This document shows positions 32,749-43,836 of a DNA stretch of 64,000 nt, one piece after another (within the stretch, counting starts at the first letter, position 1; each line of letters starts with the position of its first letter). The DNA is from Akkermansia sp. RCC_12PD (GTDB lineage Bacteria; Verrucomicrobiota; Verrucomicrobiia; Verrucomicrobiales; Akkermansiaceae): contig NZ_CP143889.1 of NCBI RefSeq assembly GCF_036417355.1, forward strand, positions 1,054,001-1,118,000, given 5' to 3'. The translations under genes were made by a program, and so were the position numbers. Below the pieces are notes generated by a model that was given only the letters and a program-made list of their open reading frames with translations, made no database searches and was not told the origin of the DNA.

Positions 32749-35700
32749 ATGAACAATACCCAAATTACCCAGGAACCCCGTTATCCCTTCGTTCCCATGT
32801 TCGCCAATGGGCAACCGCAGGCCGACTTCTACGCCAACGGCATCACCGCCCCCGTTCTCATCTCCCCTCGCTCCGCTTCCGATGACACTCGCCATGAATG
32901 GACCGGGTACCTCAAGATCATGAAACGCGGTACCTATTTCCTCTCCCTGGACGCCGATTCCTCCATCTCCCTGGCCATCCCATTCAAGAATGTAGAGTTC
33001 ACGAAGGAAGCAAAGGACCTTTCCGTGAAGCCGGAGAGCGTCGTGCTGGAACAGGGGTATTACTGGTGCCGAATCGTCCATGAATACCACCCCACCCTGG
33101 GCTCCGGACAGGAGTTCTGCATTGCCGTTCTTTCCGACAAGACGGATGTGCCCGATATCAATTCCTACCTCGACCCCAATGTAACTCCTCCGGACAAGGA
33201 AGGGGAGGAAGTTATCACCCTGGTCAATCTTTATCGGGACGAGGAAGAGGAGACCACCTCCAGCAGCTCTTCGGAAGGGGGAGGGTTTGATTTTGGGTTT
33301 GATCCCAAGTCAAGCAGCTCCAGTTCCAGTTCCAGTTCCAGCTCCAGTTCCAGCTCCAGTTCCAGCTCCAGCTCCAGTTCCAGTTCCAGTTCCAGTTCCA
33401 GCTCCAGTTCCAGCTCCAGTTCCAGTTCCAGTTCCAGTTCCAGTTCCAGCTCCAGCTCCAGCTCCAGCTCCAGTTCCAGTTCCAGTTCCAGTTCCAGTTC
33501 CAGTTCCAGCTCCAGCTCCAGCTCCAGCTCCAGCTCCAGCTCCAGTTCCAGCTCCAGTTCCAGCTCCAGTTCCAGCTCCAGCTCCAGTTCCAGCTCCAGC
33601 TCCAGCTCCAGCTCCAGCTCCAGTTCCAGCTCCAGCTCCAGCTCCAGCTCCAGTTCCAGCTCCAGCTCCAGCTCCAGCTCCAGCTCCAGCTCCAGCTCCA
33701 GTTCCAGTTCCAGTTCCAGTTCCAGTTCCAGTTCCAGTTCCAGTTCCAGCTCCAGTTCCAGCTCCAGTTCCAGCTCCAGTTCCAGCTCCAGTTCCAGCTC
33801 CAGTTCCAGCTCCAGTTCCAGTTCCGGTTCCAGCTCCAGTTCCAGCAGCAATTCCTCTTCCTCCTCCAGCGGACCGGAAGAAGAAGGCTGCCCATGCCCC
33901 TGTTCCTGCAAATGCGAGGAAGAAAGCGCTCAATCCGAGTGTGACAAGAATGGAGGACCCAACTCTGCCGGAGGCCACTCCTTCGGCGGCAATCCGAATG
34001 ATCCCGACGACTGTGAAGGCATGCTGGAAGTCGGCGGGGAAAACTCCGGAGGCGGGGGTGAAGGAGGCGGAGCTACTACCTTTGCCACCTTCAGTTTCCG
34101 AGCCAATCCTCAATGCTCCATCGGACTGCGCTACAAGCATCCCCTCGAATGGACCTGCTCCTGGGACTCCGCTTCCCGCCAGGCAACTGTCAAGCGCCCA
34201 ACCGGCAGCTCCATCTCTTTCCGCGCCGCCGCCGGAAGCGCCGACGCTCCCGTTTCCGGAGGCTCACGCAAACTCAACTACAGGGTCCGGCTGCTCAACC
34301 AGGACAAGTCTCCCTGCACTGACGGAAATCCCATTTATCTGGACATGGTCCAGAGCAATGGAAGTACCCTGCGCTTCTCGGCTTCCACCGGCAAGGTTGT
34401 CTCCCTGATTTCTTCTTCCGGGGTGGAAACCACGGCGGAAGCCTATGCTGCCAAACTCCAGGTCAACCGCCATCCCTCCACCGGCGCCATCCAAAGCATC
34501 TGGTCCCAGTCGCAGGGTCTTCTCCAGGCAGTGCCTGAAGGCAACAAACTCACCCTGGAGTGGTACTCCCCCTCCCAGGTGAACAAAACCGCCCGGAGCG
34601 TAACTGCTTCCGGGACTCCCTACAAGACGGTCAGCTATGAAAATACTGTCAAGGATGGAGAACCCGTGATGCTCATCACCGAGCAGAGGCAGGGCATGCC
34701 CGCCTTCCGCACGGAGCGGAAAGTGGAAGGCAACAATGTAACTATCACCCAGGGTGAAGGGGACGAGCGCATCGTACGGCGGATTGAGCGCAATTTCCTG
34801 CCCGGCTCCAAGTGGGAAATGATTGAGAGCTACCGCAAGATCAACGAGGAAACGCCCGTATCCTGCGTACGCACCGTCCAGAAGAGCACGGACGGAGGCT
34901 GGCTGACCATCAGCAGCACGGAAGGCTACGATACTCCTCTGGCCCAAACAACACTCTACACGTATAACGACCAGTTCCGCGTGTCATTGGAAATCAAGCC
35001 CGACGGAGGCTACACGCGCTATGAGTACGACGACCAGGGCCGGGTGGTTCTGGAAGCAACACCGTGGGCAGGAGGAGGAGAAAAAGGAACACGTACCACC
35101 TATGCCGACCTGCGTTTCAATGATTTCAGGCCGGCAACGGAAAGGGAAATCATCATTGCCCAGGACGGAACGGAAACCGTTCTGAACCAAAGGAGCTACA
35201 CTTATGAAGACAGCCACGAAGTCAACCGGACCACAGTTACAGAGACGGCTCTGGGCTCCGATGAGGTTCACACAAGCATCTCGGAGACTTATGGAGAAGC
35301 AACACAATACCCTTATGCCCGGGGAAGACAGAAGATGAGCCAGGGTATCAACGGCGTTCAGACCGTCTATACCTATGAAGCCACCACGGATCATGGTGCT
35401 ACCCACAAGGTGACCTCAACTGTCCAGGCAAACGGGAGCATTGTTCCCGGCCAAAGTACCAGAACCGTGCAATACGTCGCTGAAAACGGCACCACCACCA
35501 GACAGGAGCAATACGTCCACACAGGTGAAAATTGGTCTTTAATTACTTCGGAAGATTATGAATACGATGTTGAACTTCGCCGTACCAAGACGACGAAGGG
35601 CAATGGACGCATCCGCACGACGGAATGGATGTGCTGCGGTCCCTTGAGAGAAACCGACGAAGATGGCATCACAACCAGCTACGCATACAACTCGGCCAAG

Positions 35701-38700
35701 CAACTAGTTGAAACTATTCGTTCCGCCACGGAAACCACGCCTGAAACCATCACCAGCTACATTTATGATGCCGCAGGAAGGATTATTTCCACACGAAAGG
35801 ATGTCGGTGCCCTGACGACGGTTGAAAGCACGGAGTACGACGATTTGGGAAGGGTTATTTCCACAACCGATATCCTCGGACGTGTGACCAGGACCCAATA
35901 CAGTGACAATCAACTCACCACCACCATTACCAATCCTTCAGGGGCGACTCAAGTAGTTCAAAAATATTATGATGGATTCATTATATTCCGGGGAGGAACC
36001 GGTCAGCGGGAAACCGAAGCACAGATTAATTTAACACCAGAAGGAATCCTCATTACTATCTTTTCTCAAGGTTCTATCCTCACCAAAACCTTGGAAAACG
36101 GCTTTGGTCAAACTATTCGACAAGAACAACCAAATACTTTGGGAGAATTCATTATCACAAGAAACTACTACAACGACAAAGGACAGCTCATCTGTACCCA
36201 GACAGAAGATATGGCACCTACAATGACTTCCTATAATGAAATTGGTTACGCAATTAAAGAAACCATTCTTTTGGATCAGTTTAACCCGGACAATGTCACG
36301 AAGAACAGAATATCGGAAAATACAATATGTCATCAAATCAGGGAAGATGGCGTATACCAATTACAAACATTCATAACGTACAATACTGCAGGTTTTCCTC
36401 TTACACAAATCAAAGAAAGTTTAATTTCTGAATTGAGTTCAGTATTAAAAAAGAAAAATATTACTACAGACATTTATGGACATCAGAGTATGCAGTGGAC
36501 AGAATACGGAGGCCCTACTCAATGTATCCATTACAGTCAAATCCCTACCTCCGACATCGTGGCTACATTTCTTGCCGTAGATAATTTTACGGTAACTCAG
36601 ACCGACCATGCCGGTATCCATTTCTCACAGGAAAGATCCTACACCACTAAAGGCATGATTTTACAGCAAACCGATGCCCGAGGAAATGTCACCACAACAG
36701 AATTTGATATTGCCGGACGCTCCGTCAAGGTTACCAATCCTGCTGGAAATGTAACAGCGATCCGCTATTCATCTTATTATGATTCTCCAATCTGCATAAC
36801 CAATGCTCTGGGAGACACCATCTGCTATTCCTATGACATTCGTGGTAGAAAGACGGCTGAATTCGGAACTGCTACACGCCCCCTTTGTTTTGCTTATGAT
36901 GAAACCGACCATATGGTAACTCTCACCACTTTCAGAACGGGAGAAGGAGATATCGCAACTGATCCTTCTGACCGTACTGATGGAGATAGTACTACATGGC
37001 TATATGATACGGCTACGGGGTTCGAATTGAAAAAGACCTATGCGGACGGCTCCTGTACCGTCAAAACTTATGATCGGCTCAATCGTCTGGAAACCGTCAC
37101 CAAAGCACGTGGTATCATTACCAGCTATGCATATGCACAACTTACCGGAGAACTCATTTCTGTCACCCATAATGACGCCACTCCTCCTTGGCACTTCAAC
37201 TACAACCATCTCGGACAGATAATTTCTATCACTGACGCTTCCGGTATTAGAGAACTTTCCTACGACGCCTATGGCAAAATGATCCAAGATACTTCCTTTG
37301 GAACTGTAGAAAATTGTCTTCAGGAAAATTTCGATTCTTTTGGCCGTTCTTCTGGATATTGTTTGATGCTTGGAACACGTACTGTTCAACATTCCTCTCT
37401 TGGTTATAACCACAAAGGAGCTATCACTAGAATGGATTTAGAAGAATTGACATCTCCCTTCACTTGGGAATATGATAATGTTAGTGGTTTCCTTAAACAA
37501 TTATCCTATCCTAATGGTCTCGTCCGCAAGAACATCTATCATCCCACTCTCAACCTTTTTTCATCCATCAACTATGAGGACTTGGAAAATGGCGATATGA
37601 TTGCCGGACATACCTATCAATATGACGAACTGATGCGTCCAATACAACGCCAAAACTTCTGGGATGCAACCACAAGTACAACAAGAAATTTTACCTATAA
37701 TAGTAGAAGTGAGTTGGTCAATGACCAGTTCTTAGCAGGAGAGAACTTTGTATACCAATACGACAATATAGGTAACCGCAAAATCTCCCGGGAGCTGGAA
37801 GGAGAAAGATACTATAATACCAACCGACTCAACCAATATATAACTATCAACCGAGAAGAAACGTCATTCATACCTTCTTACGATGCAGACGGCAATCAAA
37901 CACATATCAAAACTTCAACAGGCGTTTGGAACGTTTCCTATGATGCTAATGACAGACCCATCTCCTTCACCAGTGAAGATAACCGTCTAGTGATTTCTTT
38001 TAAATATGATTGCATAGGTCGATGCTTCGAAAAAAAAGTTGTAGTCAACAAAATAACAGATAGTCACATTTATTATCTCTACCGGGGTTATTTACAAATC
38101 GCCGAACTAGATTTGATGCATCCTGAAGCTATGTTGGTAAAAAGCTATTGGTGGGATCCAAATGAGCCATTAACTACACGCCTTCTGATGATGAAATGCT
38201 GGAAAGAAAACATGGCAGCTAAAAAAGAACATTTTTACTATCTATACGATTCCTTAAAAAATGTTACTTCTATCTTTGGAGAACAGAAGGAAAGAAAGGC
38301 ATTATATGAATATAGTTCCTTCGGACAAGTTCTTAAATCAGAAGGTGATATTGCTCAATTTAATAAGTTCCGTTTTTCCTGTGAATATATGGATGATGAA
38401 TTGGGACTCATCTATTACAATTATCGGCATTTCAACCCTACAGACGGCAGGTGGATCAACAGAGACCCCATTACCGAACGGGGAGGATGGAATCTATATG
38501 AATTCGTATCCAACGCCAACAACAAAATAGACTATTTAGGATTGAATGACTGTTACTGGAGTTCAACTGCAAATATGCCCCTACCTAGACCAACTTCTTC
38601 TACGCCCGAACCGGATGAGCCAGATGGTCTAGAAAGTTTTGAAAAAGCACTAAATGAAAATTTAAAAACACTTTCAGAGTATAAGTGCACCTTTTTAATC

Positions 38701-39285
38701 ACCTATTCACAACATGGGAATATTGTAGGCGAAAAATTTGATACTAAAGCTGTTGTAGAAAAAGTGAAAATGTTGATACAGAAAAAATTCGATAAGGACT
38801 GTTTAACAATCAAAGAAGTACCGTCTCACACACCTGAATGTCTTATAGAAACAATGAAAAAAGAAAAATGTTTGTGTGGAATTGTATACATCGGTCATTC
38901 GTCTACGAATCCCTCTAGAATGATTTTTGACCCGGCTGCAAATGGTCAAAAAAGTATTGCGTCAAGTCAAACAGAAGGAAATCCCCATAGATATCCGCCC
39001 ACCTGTCTACCTGTAGACAATCTTCTTCCGTGTAATACTTCTGCAATTTTTGGATGTCAATCCGCAAAGGGTGAAAATTCTATTTCTGAATCCATAAGTA
39101 AACATTTTTGCGGAACAGTAGTTGGTTCAAAGGGGAAATTAAATTTTGATGGAGGCAATCCATATACACCTTCATTCTTGTGGATGGGTGGCAGTGAATT
39201 TGTCAAATTCAAAAATGCTAAAGAAAAAGAAAAAGAAGTGCCAAAAGAATGTTGTTGCACAAAAGAAAAAAAAGATGTTGAATAA
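32749..39285 (+). CDS. giant RHS/YD-repeat protein with polyserine tract and variable C-terminus
   Basis: 2178 residues. No signal peptide. Residues 1-165 resemble a PA14-like beta domain ([20 protein letters not shown]). Residues 188-374 are almost pure serine (one Gly at 360, one Asn at 368). A Cys/Gly-rich linker follows ([12 protein letters not shown]). Then come many YD repeats, for example [15 protein letters not shown], and the conserved RHS core end, [22 protein letters not shown] followed by [22 protein letters not shown] (near residue 1933). Beyond it lies a variable domain of about 240 residues with a candidate His2050 (YIGHSSTNP) and Cys2103 (FGCQSAKG). RHS proteins encapsulate a C-terminal toxin; that this one is a protease-like toxin is inference. 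GC content drops clearly after about 35.9 kb. A downstream lipoprotein gene overlaps its end. Confidence 0.88.
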   Translation: MNNTQITQEPRYPFVPMFANGQPQADFYANGITAPVLISPRSASDDTRHEWTGYLKIMKRGTYFLSLDADSSISLAIPFKNVEFTKEAKDLSVKPESVVLEQGYYWCRIVHEYHPTLGSGQEFCIAVLSDKTDVPDINSYLDPNVTPPDKEGEEVITLVNLYRDEEEETTSSSSSEGGGFDFGFDPKSSSSSSSSSSSSSSSSSSSSSSSSSSSSSSSSSSSSSSSSSSSSSSSSSSSSSSSSSSSSSSSSSSSSSSSSSSSSSSSSSSSSSSSSSSSSSSSSSSSSSSSSSSSSSSSSSSSSSSSSSSSSSSSSSSSSSSSSSSSSSSSSSSSSSSSSSSSSSSSSSSSSSSSSSSSSGSSSSSSSNSSSSSSGPEEEGCPCPCSCKCEEESAQSECDKNGGPNSAGGHSFGGNPNDPDDCEGMLEVGGENSGGGGEGGGATTFATFSFRANPQCSIGLRYKHPLEWTCSWDSASRQATVKRPTGSSISFRAAAGSADAPVSGGSRKLNYRVRLLNQDKSPCTDGNPIYLDMVQSNGSTLRFSASTGKVVSLISSSGVETTAEAYAAKLQVNRHPSTGAIQSIWSQSQGLLQAVPEGNKLTLEWYSPSQVNKTARSVTASGTPYKTVSYENTVKDGEPVMLITEQRQGMPAFRTERKVEGNNVTITQGEGDERIVRRIERNFLPGSKWEMIESYRKINEETPVSCVRTVQKSTDGGWLTISSTEGYDTPLAQTTLYTYNDQFRVSLEIKPDGGYTRYEYDDQGRVVLEATPWAGGGEKGTRTTYADLRFNDFRPATEREIIIAQDGTETVLNQRSYTYEDSHEVNRTTVTETALGSDEVHTSISETYGEATQYPYARGRQKMSQGINGVQTVYTYEATTDHGATHKVTSTVQANGSIVPGQSTRTVQYVAENGTTTRQEQYVHTGENWSLITSEDYEYDVELRRTKTTKGNGRIRTTEWMCCGPLRETDEDGITTSYAYNSAKQLVETIRSATETTPETITSYIYDAAGRIISTRKDVGALTTVESTEYDDLGRVISTTDILGRVTRTQYSDNQLTTTITNPSGATQVVQKYYDGFIIFRGGTGQRETEAQINLTPEGILITIFSQGSILTKTLENGFGQTIRQEQPNTLGEFIITRNYYNDKGQLICTQTEDMAPTMTSYNEIGYAIKETILLDQFNPDNVTKNRISENTICHQIREDGVYQLQTFITYNTAGFPLTQIKESLISELSSVLKKKNITTDIYGHQSMQWTEYGGPTQCIHYSQIPTSDIVATFLAVDNFTVTQTDHAGIHFSQERSYTTKGMILQQTDARGNVTTTEFDIAGRSVKVTNPAGNVTAIRYSSYYDSPICITNALGDTICYSYDIRGRKTAEFGTATRPLCFAYDETDHMVTLTTFRTGEGDIATDPSDRTDGDSTTWLYDTATGFELKKTYADGSCTVKTYDRLNRLETVTKARGIITSYAYAQLTGELISVTHNDATPPWHFNYNHLGQIISITDASGIRELSYDAYGKMIQDTSFGTVENCLQENFDSFGRSSGYCLMLGTRTVQHSSLGYNHKGAITRMDLEELTSPFTWEYDNVSGFLKQLSYPNGLVRKNIYHPTLNLFSSINYEDLENGDMIAGHTYQYDELMRPIQRQNFWDATTSTTRNFTYNSRSELVNDQFLAGENFVYQYDNIGNRKISRELEGERYYNTNRLNQYITINREETSFIPSYDADGNQTHIKTSTGVWNVSYDANDRPISFTSEDNRLVISFKYDCIGRCFEKKVVVNKITDSHIYYLYRGYLQIAELDLMHPEAMLVKSYWWDPNEPLTTRLLMMKCWKENMAAKKEHFYYLYDSLKNVTSIFGEQKERKALYEYSSFGQVLKSEGDIAQFNKFRFSCEYMDDELGLIYYNYRHFNPTDGRWINRDPITERGGWNLYEFVSNANNKIDYLGLNDCYWSSTANMPLPRPTSSTPEPDEPDGLESFEKALNENLKTLSEYKCTFLITYSQHGNIVGEKFDTKAVVEKVKMLIQKKFDKDCLTIKEVPSHTPECLIETMKKEKCLCGIVYIGHSSTNPSRMIFDPAANGQKSIASSQTEGNPHRYPPTCLPVDNLLPCNTSAIFGCQSAKGENSISESISKHFCGTVVGSKGKLNFDGGNPYTPSFLWMGGSEFVKFKNAKEKEKEVPKECCCTKEKKDVE
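33310..33870 (+). repeat. hexanucleotide repeat encoding polyserine
   Basis: About 187 codons built almost entirely from TCC-AGC and TCC-AGT pairs, a 6-bp unit of the form TCCAGY, which encodes Ser-Ser. Gain or loss of units keeps the frame, so length is probably variable between strains. All six reading frames are open across it, giving long false ORFs of Leu-Glu, Pro-Val/Ala, Gly-Thr/Ala and Trp-Asn/Ser type. Confidence 0.95.
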
Positions 39286-39955
39286 TAATATGTTTTTTAA
39301 AGTAATAAAAATCGTTTCTTTTAGTTCATTGATGCTCACCTCGTCTTGCAAAGAGAATCAATCTGGTACTGAAAAACCTCAAAGTCAAAATGGATCTATG
39401 GAAAACACTCTCAAGAAAGAAAGAAAAAAAGCCATCATTAACGTGATTGCTACTACTCTTCTCGCGATGAATGGTGAGGAATGTTTTACTTGGAAAGGAC
39501 TAGCACCTGCTGCATTTTATCGAGGCATTTTATTTTCTATCAATTTAAAAAACACTACCCAGGAATTTCAAAGAGAATATGCAGTGATGATGCTGAATTT
39601 ATCAAAAATATCCGACCATGAAAAAGACATGTCCCATGCTGAAATGAATAAAAAAATGGCGCCAGTATTTCGCCAATTCAGGGATTATCTTAAAAACAAC
39701 TACAGAGATATAAATATTGATTATATTATAGAACAATTTGGCAATTTTAAAAATAGGAGTCATGAATATGCAATGTTAAAATTTGAAGGTGTTGAAAATA
39801 AAGATAAAATATCCATAAAAGAAGAAGAAAAATATTCTTTTCTTGAAATGAGATGTACAACATTGAAAGAGCAATTAGATTATTTAGAAAAGTCCAACAA
39901 ATTTAAGGAAGAATTCATTAATGAAATGATGCATGACCGCAATGTCAGTCAATAA
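39275..39955 (+). CDS. putative lipoprotein, candidate immunity partner of the RHS protein
   Basis: About 226 residues. A hydrophobic N-terminus with a possible lipidation Cys (LMLTSSCKEN) precedes a very AT-rich, Lys- and Glu-rich, helical protein with no family recognised. The ATG at 39275 overlaps the RHS stop by 11 bases; ATG 39290 is the alternative and gives the better signal start. AT content is much higher than in the housekeeping genes, as in the 3' half of the RHS gene, consistent with joint acquisition. Position and composition make it the natural immunity candidate, but no homology supports this. Confidence 0.6.
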   Translation: MLNNNMFFKVIKIVSFSSLMLTSSCKENQSGTEKPQSQNGSMENTLKKERKKAIINVIATTLLAMNGEECFTWKGLAPAAFYRGILFSINLKNTTQEFQREYAVMMLNLSKISDHEKDMSHAEMNKKMAPVFRQFRDYLKNNYRDINIDYIIEQFGNFKNRSHEYAMLKFEGVENKDKISIKEEEKYSFLEMRCTTLKEQLDYLEKSNKFKEEFINEMMHDRNVSQ

Positions 39956-40089
39956 TAAGTCTATAAAAATTACGATGCCCTTGTAATTTCATTTAAAAGC
40001 ATGAGGGACAGCGACTCCTATTCATTTCTCCCAACAGCCGTCATATCGGCAGTCTTTTGACATCATGAAATAATAGCCTTAGACACCTC

Positions 40090-40590
40090 TCAGGGATTCA
40101 TCTGTTTTTTCAAATGTCCCAGTAAACCGGAGCAGGCATCTTCCAGAAGTTTCACGACGTGTTCAAATCCTTCCCGGTCGCCATAATAGGGATCCGGTAC
40201 CTCTTCATCCAGAAAATGGGTTGCGAAAAAGCACATGGGTACGATTTTTCGTTCTGCGAGCCCATTCTTGTCCATCTTCTTCAAATCGCGCAGGTTTTCC
40301 CGGTCCATACCCACAATCAGATCAAACTCTTCCAAGTCATTCTTCCGGACAGGGCGTGATTTGAGTCCTGGATTACTGTAGCCGTATTTTTTCAAGGCTT
40401 CCAGCATCCGGGCATCGGGAGGATATCCCCGATGGTAGCCGATCATGCCGGCGGAGTCGCTTTCAATTTGCCCTTCCAAACCTTGTTCCTTCACCATGGC
40501 CTTGAAAATGATTTCAGCGGCAGGAGAGCGGCAGATGTTACCCAGGCAGACGAAAAGGATGCTGTACGGTTTTGGGGTATTCATGGACAT
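40090..40590 (-). CDS. low-molecular-weight protein tyrosine phosphatase
   Basis: Cytosolic phosphatase of about 166 residues. The P-loop CLGNICRSP (C-x5-R-S) near residue 14 and the catalytic acid loop VPDPYYG near residue 135 are both present, so it should be active. Such enzymes often act on exopolysaccharide tyrosine kinases, and a glycan locus lies 15 kb away, but nothing links them directly. The start is ATG 40590 (MSMNTPKPYS); the frame is open further upstream without support. It is divergent from guaB. Confidence 0.93.
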   Translation of the reverse strand: MSMNTPKPYSILFVCLGNICRSPAAEIIFKAMVKEQGLEGQIESDSAGMIGYHRGYPPDARMLEALKKYGYSNPGLKSRPVRKNDLEEFDLIVGMDRENLRDLKKMDKNGLAERKIVPMCFFATHFLDEEVPDPYYGDREGFEHVVKLLEDACSGLLGHLKKQMNP

Positions 40591-40741
40591 GATTCTTTTT
40601 CTTTTAGGATAAGAGAGGCGTTTTTGCAGATCAAGAGGGAAGAGTTTTCTACAGGGCAGCCACCATTCTTCCCGCCGGCGTTTGTTCAGCTGCGCTCTTC
40701 CGGGGCATATCTTCAAAAACGGAAGGTCTGTGTGTTTCGGC

Positions 40742-40770
40742 TTGCGTCAAAGGGTATTTGACTGTAGATT
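40742..40770 (+). promoter_or_regulatory. promoter of guaBA, near-leaderless
   Basis: TTGCGT (40742-40747), 17 bases, TAGATT (40765-40770). The ATG of guaB at 40776 is only six bases from the -10 box, so transcription would begin at or just after the start codon. Confidence 0.5.
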
Positions 40771-40775
40771 GTCGC

Positions 40776-42227
40776 ATGGCAGATTTCCCTCTTGGATTAA
40801 GTTTTGACGACGTGCTCCTGCTGCCCCGCCTGAGCGCGATTCTTCCCGGTGATGCGGACATCAGTTCCCAGCTCGTTCCCGGATTCAACATGAAAATCCC
40901 CGTGCTTTCCGCGGCCATGGACACCGTTTCCGAATCGGAACTGGCCATTGCCCTGGCACGTGAAGGCGGCCTCGCCGTCATCCACCGCAACAATCCCATC
41001 GACATTCAGGCGGCCATGGTCTCCCGCGTGAAGCGGTTTGAAAACGCCGTCATCCCGAACCCCGTCACGGTGAGCAAAGACATGACGCTTGAAGAAGTCC
41101 ATCACGTCATGATGGACCAGGGTTACTCCGGCTTCCCCGTGGTGGATGCCAACCGAAAGCTGGAAGGCATCGTCACCGGCCGCGATATGCGCGGAGTGGA
41201 CGATTACGAACACGTGCTGGTGAAAGATGTGATGACCCCTCTTTCCCGCCTGATTACCGCCGCCCCCAGCACCACTATTGAAGAAGCTCGCCACATCCTT
41301 TACACGCACCGCATTGAAAAGCTTCCCCTCGTGGATGAAAACGGCGTTCTTGCCGGCCTGATCACGGAAACGGACATCCAGAAGCGCGCCATGTTTGCGG
41401 ACGCCTCCAAGGACGACCACGGCCATCTGCGCTGCGGCGCTGCCGTAGGCGTAGGCCCCGACTACCTGGACCGGGCCAAGGCCCTGGTCGCCGCAGGGGC
41501 TGACGCCCTGTTCATCGACGCCGCCACAGGCCATACCACACGCGTGATGGATGTGGTTTCCAATCTCCGCAAGCTGACGGACCGCCCCATCGTGGCCGGC
41601 AACGTAGTCACTGCGGAAGGCGCTTCCGACCTGATCAAGGCGGGCGTCCAGGCCATCAAGGTGGGCGTGGGTCCCGGCTCCATCTGCACCACCCGCGTCA
41701 TTTCCGGTGTGGGGATGCCCCAGTTCACCGCCATTAAGGAAGTAGCTTCCGTGGCCCGCCCCGCAGGCGTAACCGTCATTGCGGACGGCGGCATCCGCTA
41801 TTCCGGAGACATCGTGAAGGCCCTGGCGGCCGGCGCCGACCTGGTGATGCTGGGCGGCCTGCTGGCAGGCACGGAGGAAAGCCCCGGCAAGGTAGTCCAT
41901 TACCAGGGCCGCCACTTCAAGCAATACCGCGGCATGGGGTCCCTCGGAGCCATGCGCCGCGGCTCCGGCGACCGGTACGGGCAGAACAGCTCCGGCAAGC
42001 TCGTTGCGGAAGGTGTGGAAGCCCGCGTCCCGTACAAGGGCATGCTGGCGGACGTCGTCTTCCAGCTCATGGGCGGCCTGCGTTCCGGCATGGGCTACCT
42101 GGGCGCCCGCAACCTGCAGGAGCTCCGGGAAAAGGCCCGGTTCGTCCAAATCACTTCCGGCGGCCTGAAGGAAAGCCATCCCCACGACATCACCATCACG
42201 GAAGAACCCATCAACTATTCCTGCTAA
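40776..42227 (+). CDS. guaB: inosine-5'-monophosphate dehydrogenase
   Basis: Oxidises IMP to XMP with NAD, the committed step to guanine nucleotides. 483 residues from ATG 40776. The (beta/alpha)8 barrel has [11 protein letters not shown] at the N-terminus, two CBS domains in between (for example [11 protein letters not shown] and [11 protein letters not shown]), the catalytic loop [11 protein letters not shown] (Cys304), [19 protein letters not shown] and the flap with GSGDRYGQ. guaA follows 10 bases downstream, forming the guaBA operon. An ATG-like GTG-less extension to 40758 adds six residues and is less likely. Confidence 0.97.
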   Translation: MADFPLGLSFDDVLLLPRLSAILPGDADISSQLVPGFNMKIPVLSAAMDTVSESELAIALAREGGLAVIHRNNPIDIQAAMVSRVKRFENAVIPNPVTVSKDMTLEEVHHVMMDQGYSGFPVVDANRKLEGIVTGRDMRGVDDYEHVLVKDVMTPLSRLITAAPSTTIEEARHILYTHRIEKLPLVDENGVLAGLITETDIQKRAMFADASKDDHGHLRCGAAVGVGPDYLDRAKALVAAGADALFIDAATGHTTRVMDVVSNLRKLTDRPIVAGNVVTAEGASDLIKAGVQAIKVGVGPGSICTTRVISGVGMPQFTAIKEVASVARPAGVTVIADGGIRYSGDIVKALAAGADLVMLGGLLAGTEESPGKVVHYQGRHFKQYRGMGSLGAMRRGSGDRYGQNSSGKLVAEGVEARVPYKGMLADVVFQLMGGLRSGMGYLGARNLQELREKARFVQITSGGLKESHPHDITITEEPINYSC

Positions 42228-42237
42228 AATCTCTCTC

Positions 42238-43761
42238 ATGGACGACAAACATCTCGTAGCCGTCATCGACTTCGGCTCTCAATACACCCAGCTCATCGTG
42301 CGCCGCGTGCGCGAACTGGGCTACATGGCCAAACTGTACGCTCTGGAAGACCTGGACCAGATCCACGAACCCGGAGCCGTCATCCTTTCCGGCGGCCCCA
42401 AAAGCACGACGGACGCAGACGCGCCGGATATCGACTTCAACTGGCTCCAGGGCCTGAACGTTCCCGTTCTGGGCGTATGCTACGGCATGCAGCTTCTCAA
42501 CATCAAGCATGGCGGGAGCGTCAAGGCCAGCAACAAGCGGGAATACGGCCCCGCCGCCCTCATTCCGGAATCCCTCACAGGGCTGTATCAAGACATGTCC
42601 CCTTCCTCCCAGGTATGGATGAGCCATTCGGACACGGTGGACCATCTGGCGGAAGGCTGCCGGATCATCGCCCGCAATGCGGAAGGAATTCCCGTCTCCC
42701 TGCAATGGGGGGAAACCACCTTCGGCATCCAGTTCCACCCGGAAGTGACCCACTCCCATGAAGGGCGGACCATTCTGCGCAATTTCCTCTCCTGCGCCGC
42801 CAATCTGAAAAAATTCGACATCGGCGACTTCAAGAGGGAACTCATCCGTGAAATCCGCGAACGCGTGGGCGACAAGCAGGTCGTCTGCGGCGTTTCCGGC
42901 GGCGTGGACAGCACCGTGCTGGCCGTTCTGCTGCATGAAGCCGGGGTAAACATGCGCGCCATCTTCGTGGACAATGGCCTTCTGCGGAAAAACGAGGCGG
43001 ATGAAGTCCGCGCCAACTTCGCACGCATGGGTGTCAAGATTGAAACGGTGGACGCCTCCGAACGCTTCCTGACGGCCCTGGCCGGAGAGGGAGATCCGGA
43101 AAAGAAGCGCCGCATCATCGGCGGCCTGTTCATTGACGTATTCTGGGATGCCGTGGGCAATGCGGAAATGCTTGCCCAGGGGACCCTGTATCCGGACGTG
43201 ATTGAAAGCGCCTCCAACGCCAAATCCAAGGCTTCCGTCATCAAAACGCACCACAACCGCGTGGAACGCGTTCTGGAGCTTCAGGCGCAGGGGAAGGTAC
43301 TGGAACCCCTGGCGGAACTGTTCAAGGACGAGGTACGCGAACTGGGAGCCTCCATGGGCATCCCCCACGACATTCTGTGGCGCCACCCCTTCCCCGGTCC
43401 CGGCCTGGCCGTGCGCTGCCCCGGCGTGGTCACCAGGGACCGGCTGGACATCATCCGGGAATGCGACGCCATCTTCATCGGCAACCTGAAAAAATACGGC
43501 TGGTATGAAAAAGTCTGGCAGGCCTATGCCGGCCTCATTCCCGTCAAGACGGTGGGCGTCAAGGGGGATGAACGTTCCTACGAATGGGCCACCAATCTGC
43601 GCGCCATTGTGTCGGAAGACGCCATGACGGCGGACTGGGTGGAACTGCCTGCCGCCCTGCTGCGTGAAACCAGCAACCGCATCCTCAATGAAGTAAAGGG
43701 CATCAACCGCGTCCTTTATGATATTTCTACGAAGCCTCCGGCCTCCATCGAGTGGGAATAA
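42238..43761 (+). CDS. guaA: GMP synthase (glutamine-hydrolysing)
   Basis: Converts XMP to GMP using ATP and glutamine ammonia. 507 residues, close to the family norm of about 525. The class I amidotransferase domain has the nucleophile in LGVCYGMQ (Cys81) and the catalytic His/Glu in IQFHPEVTHS. The ATP pyrophosphatase domain has the P-loop GVSGGVDSTVLA, and the dimerisation domain ends with VLYDISTKPPASIEWE, the typical GuaA C-terminus. Second gene of guaBA. A GC-rich hairpin follows it. Confidence 0.98.
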   Translation: MDDKHLVAVIDFGSQYTQLIVRRVRELGYMAKLYALEDLDQIHEPGAVILSGGPKSTTDADAPDIDFNWLQGLNVPVLGVCYGMQLLNIKHGGSVKASNKREYGPAALIPESLTGLYQDMSPSSQVWMSHSDTVDHLAEGCRIIARNAEGIPVSLQWGETTFGIQFHPEVTHSHEGRTILRNFLSCAANLKKFDIGDFKRELIREIRERVGDKQVVCGVSGGVDSTVLAVLLHEAGVNMRAIFVDNGLLRKNEADEVRANFARMGVKIETVDASERFLTALAGEGDPEKKRRIIGGLFIDVFWDAVGNAEMLAQGTLYPDVIESASNAKSKASVIKTHHNRVERVLELQAQGKVLEPLAELFKDEVRELGASMGIPHDILWRHPFPGPGLAVRCPGVVTRDRLDIIRECDAIFIGNLKKYGWYEKVWQAYAGLIPVKTVGVKGDERSYEWATNLRAIVSEDAMTADWVELPAALLRETSNRILNEVKGINRVLYDISTKPPASIEWE

Positions 43762-43772
43762 AGGCTCTACTG

Positions 43773-43797
43773 CCCTGCCGCCGCCCGTGCGGCAGGG
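43773..43797 (+). terminator. terminator-like hairpin after guaA
   Basis: CCCTGCCGC, a 7-base loop and GCGGCAGGG form a perfect 9-bp stem 12 bases after the guaA stop. There is no T tract after it, so termination may be weak or Rho-assisted. Confidence 0.45.
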
Positions 43798-43836
43798 TGC
43801 AGCCCCTCTCTTCAACCAGACAATCATGAAACTGAC

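Noticed and set aside
33310-33870. CRISPR array
   Set aside because: The repeat is a continuous hexanucleotide array without spacers and codes for serine.
33224-34408. Long open frames of Leu-Glu, Trp-Asn/Ser, Gly-Thr/Ala and Pro-Val/Ala in all frames over the polyserine repeat
   Set aside because: They arise because the TCCAGY repeat has no stop codon in any frame; only the RHS frame continues into conserved sequence at both ends.
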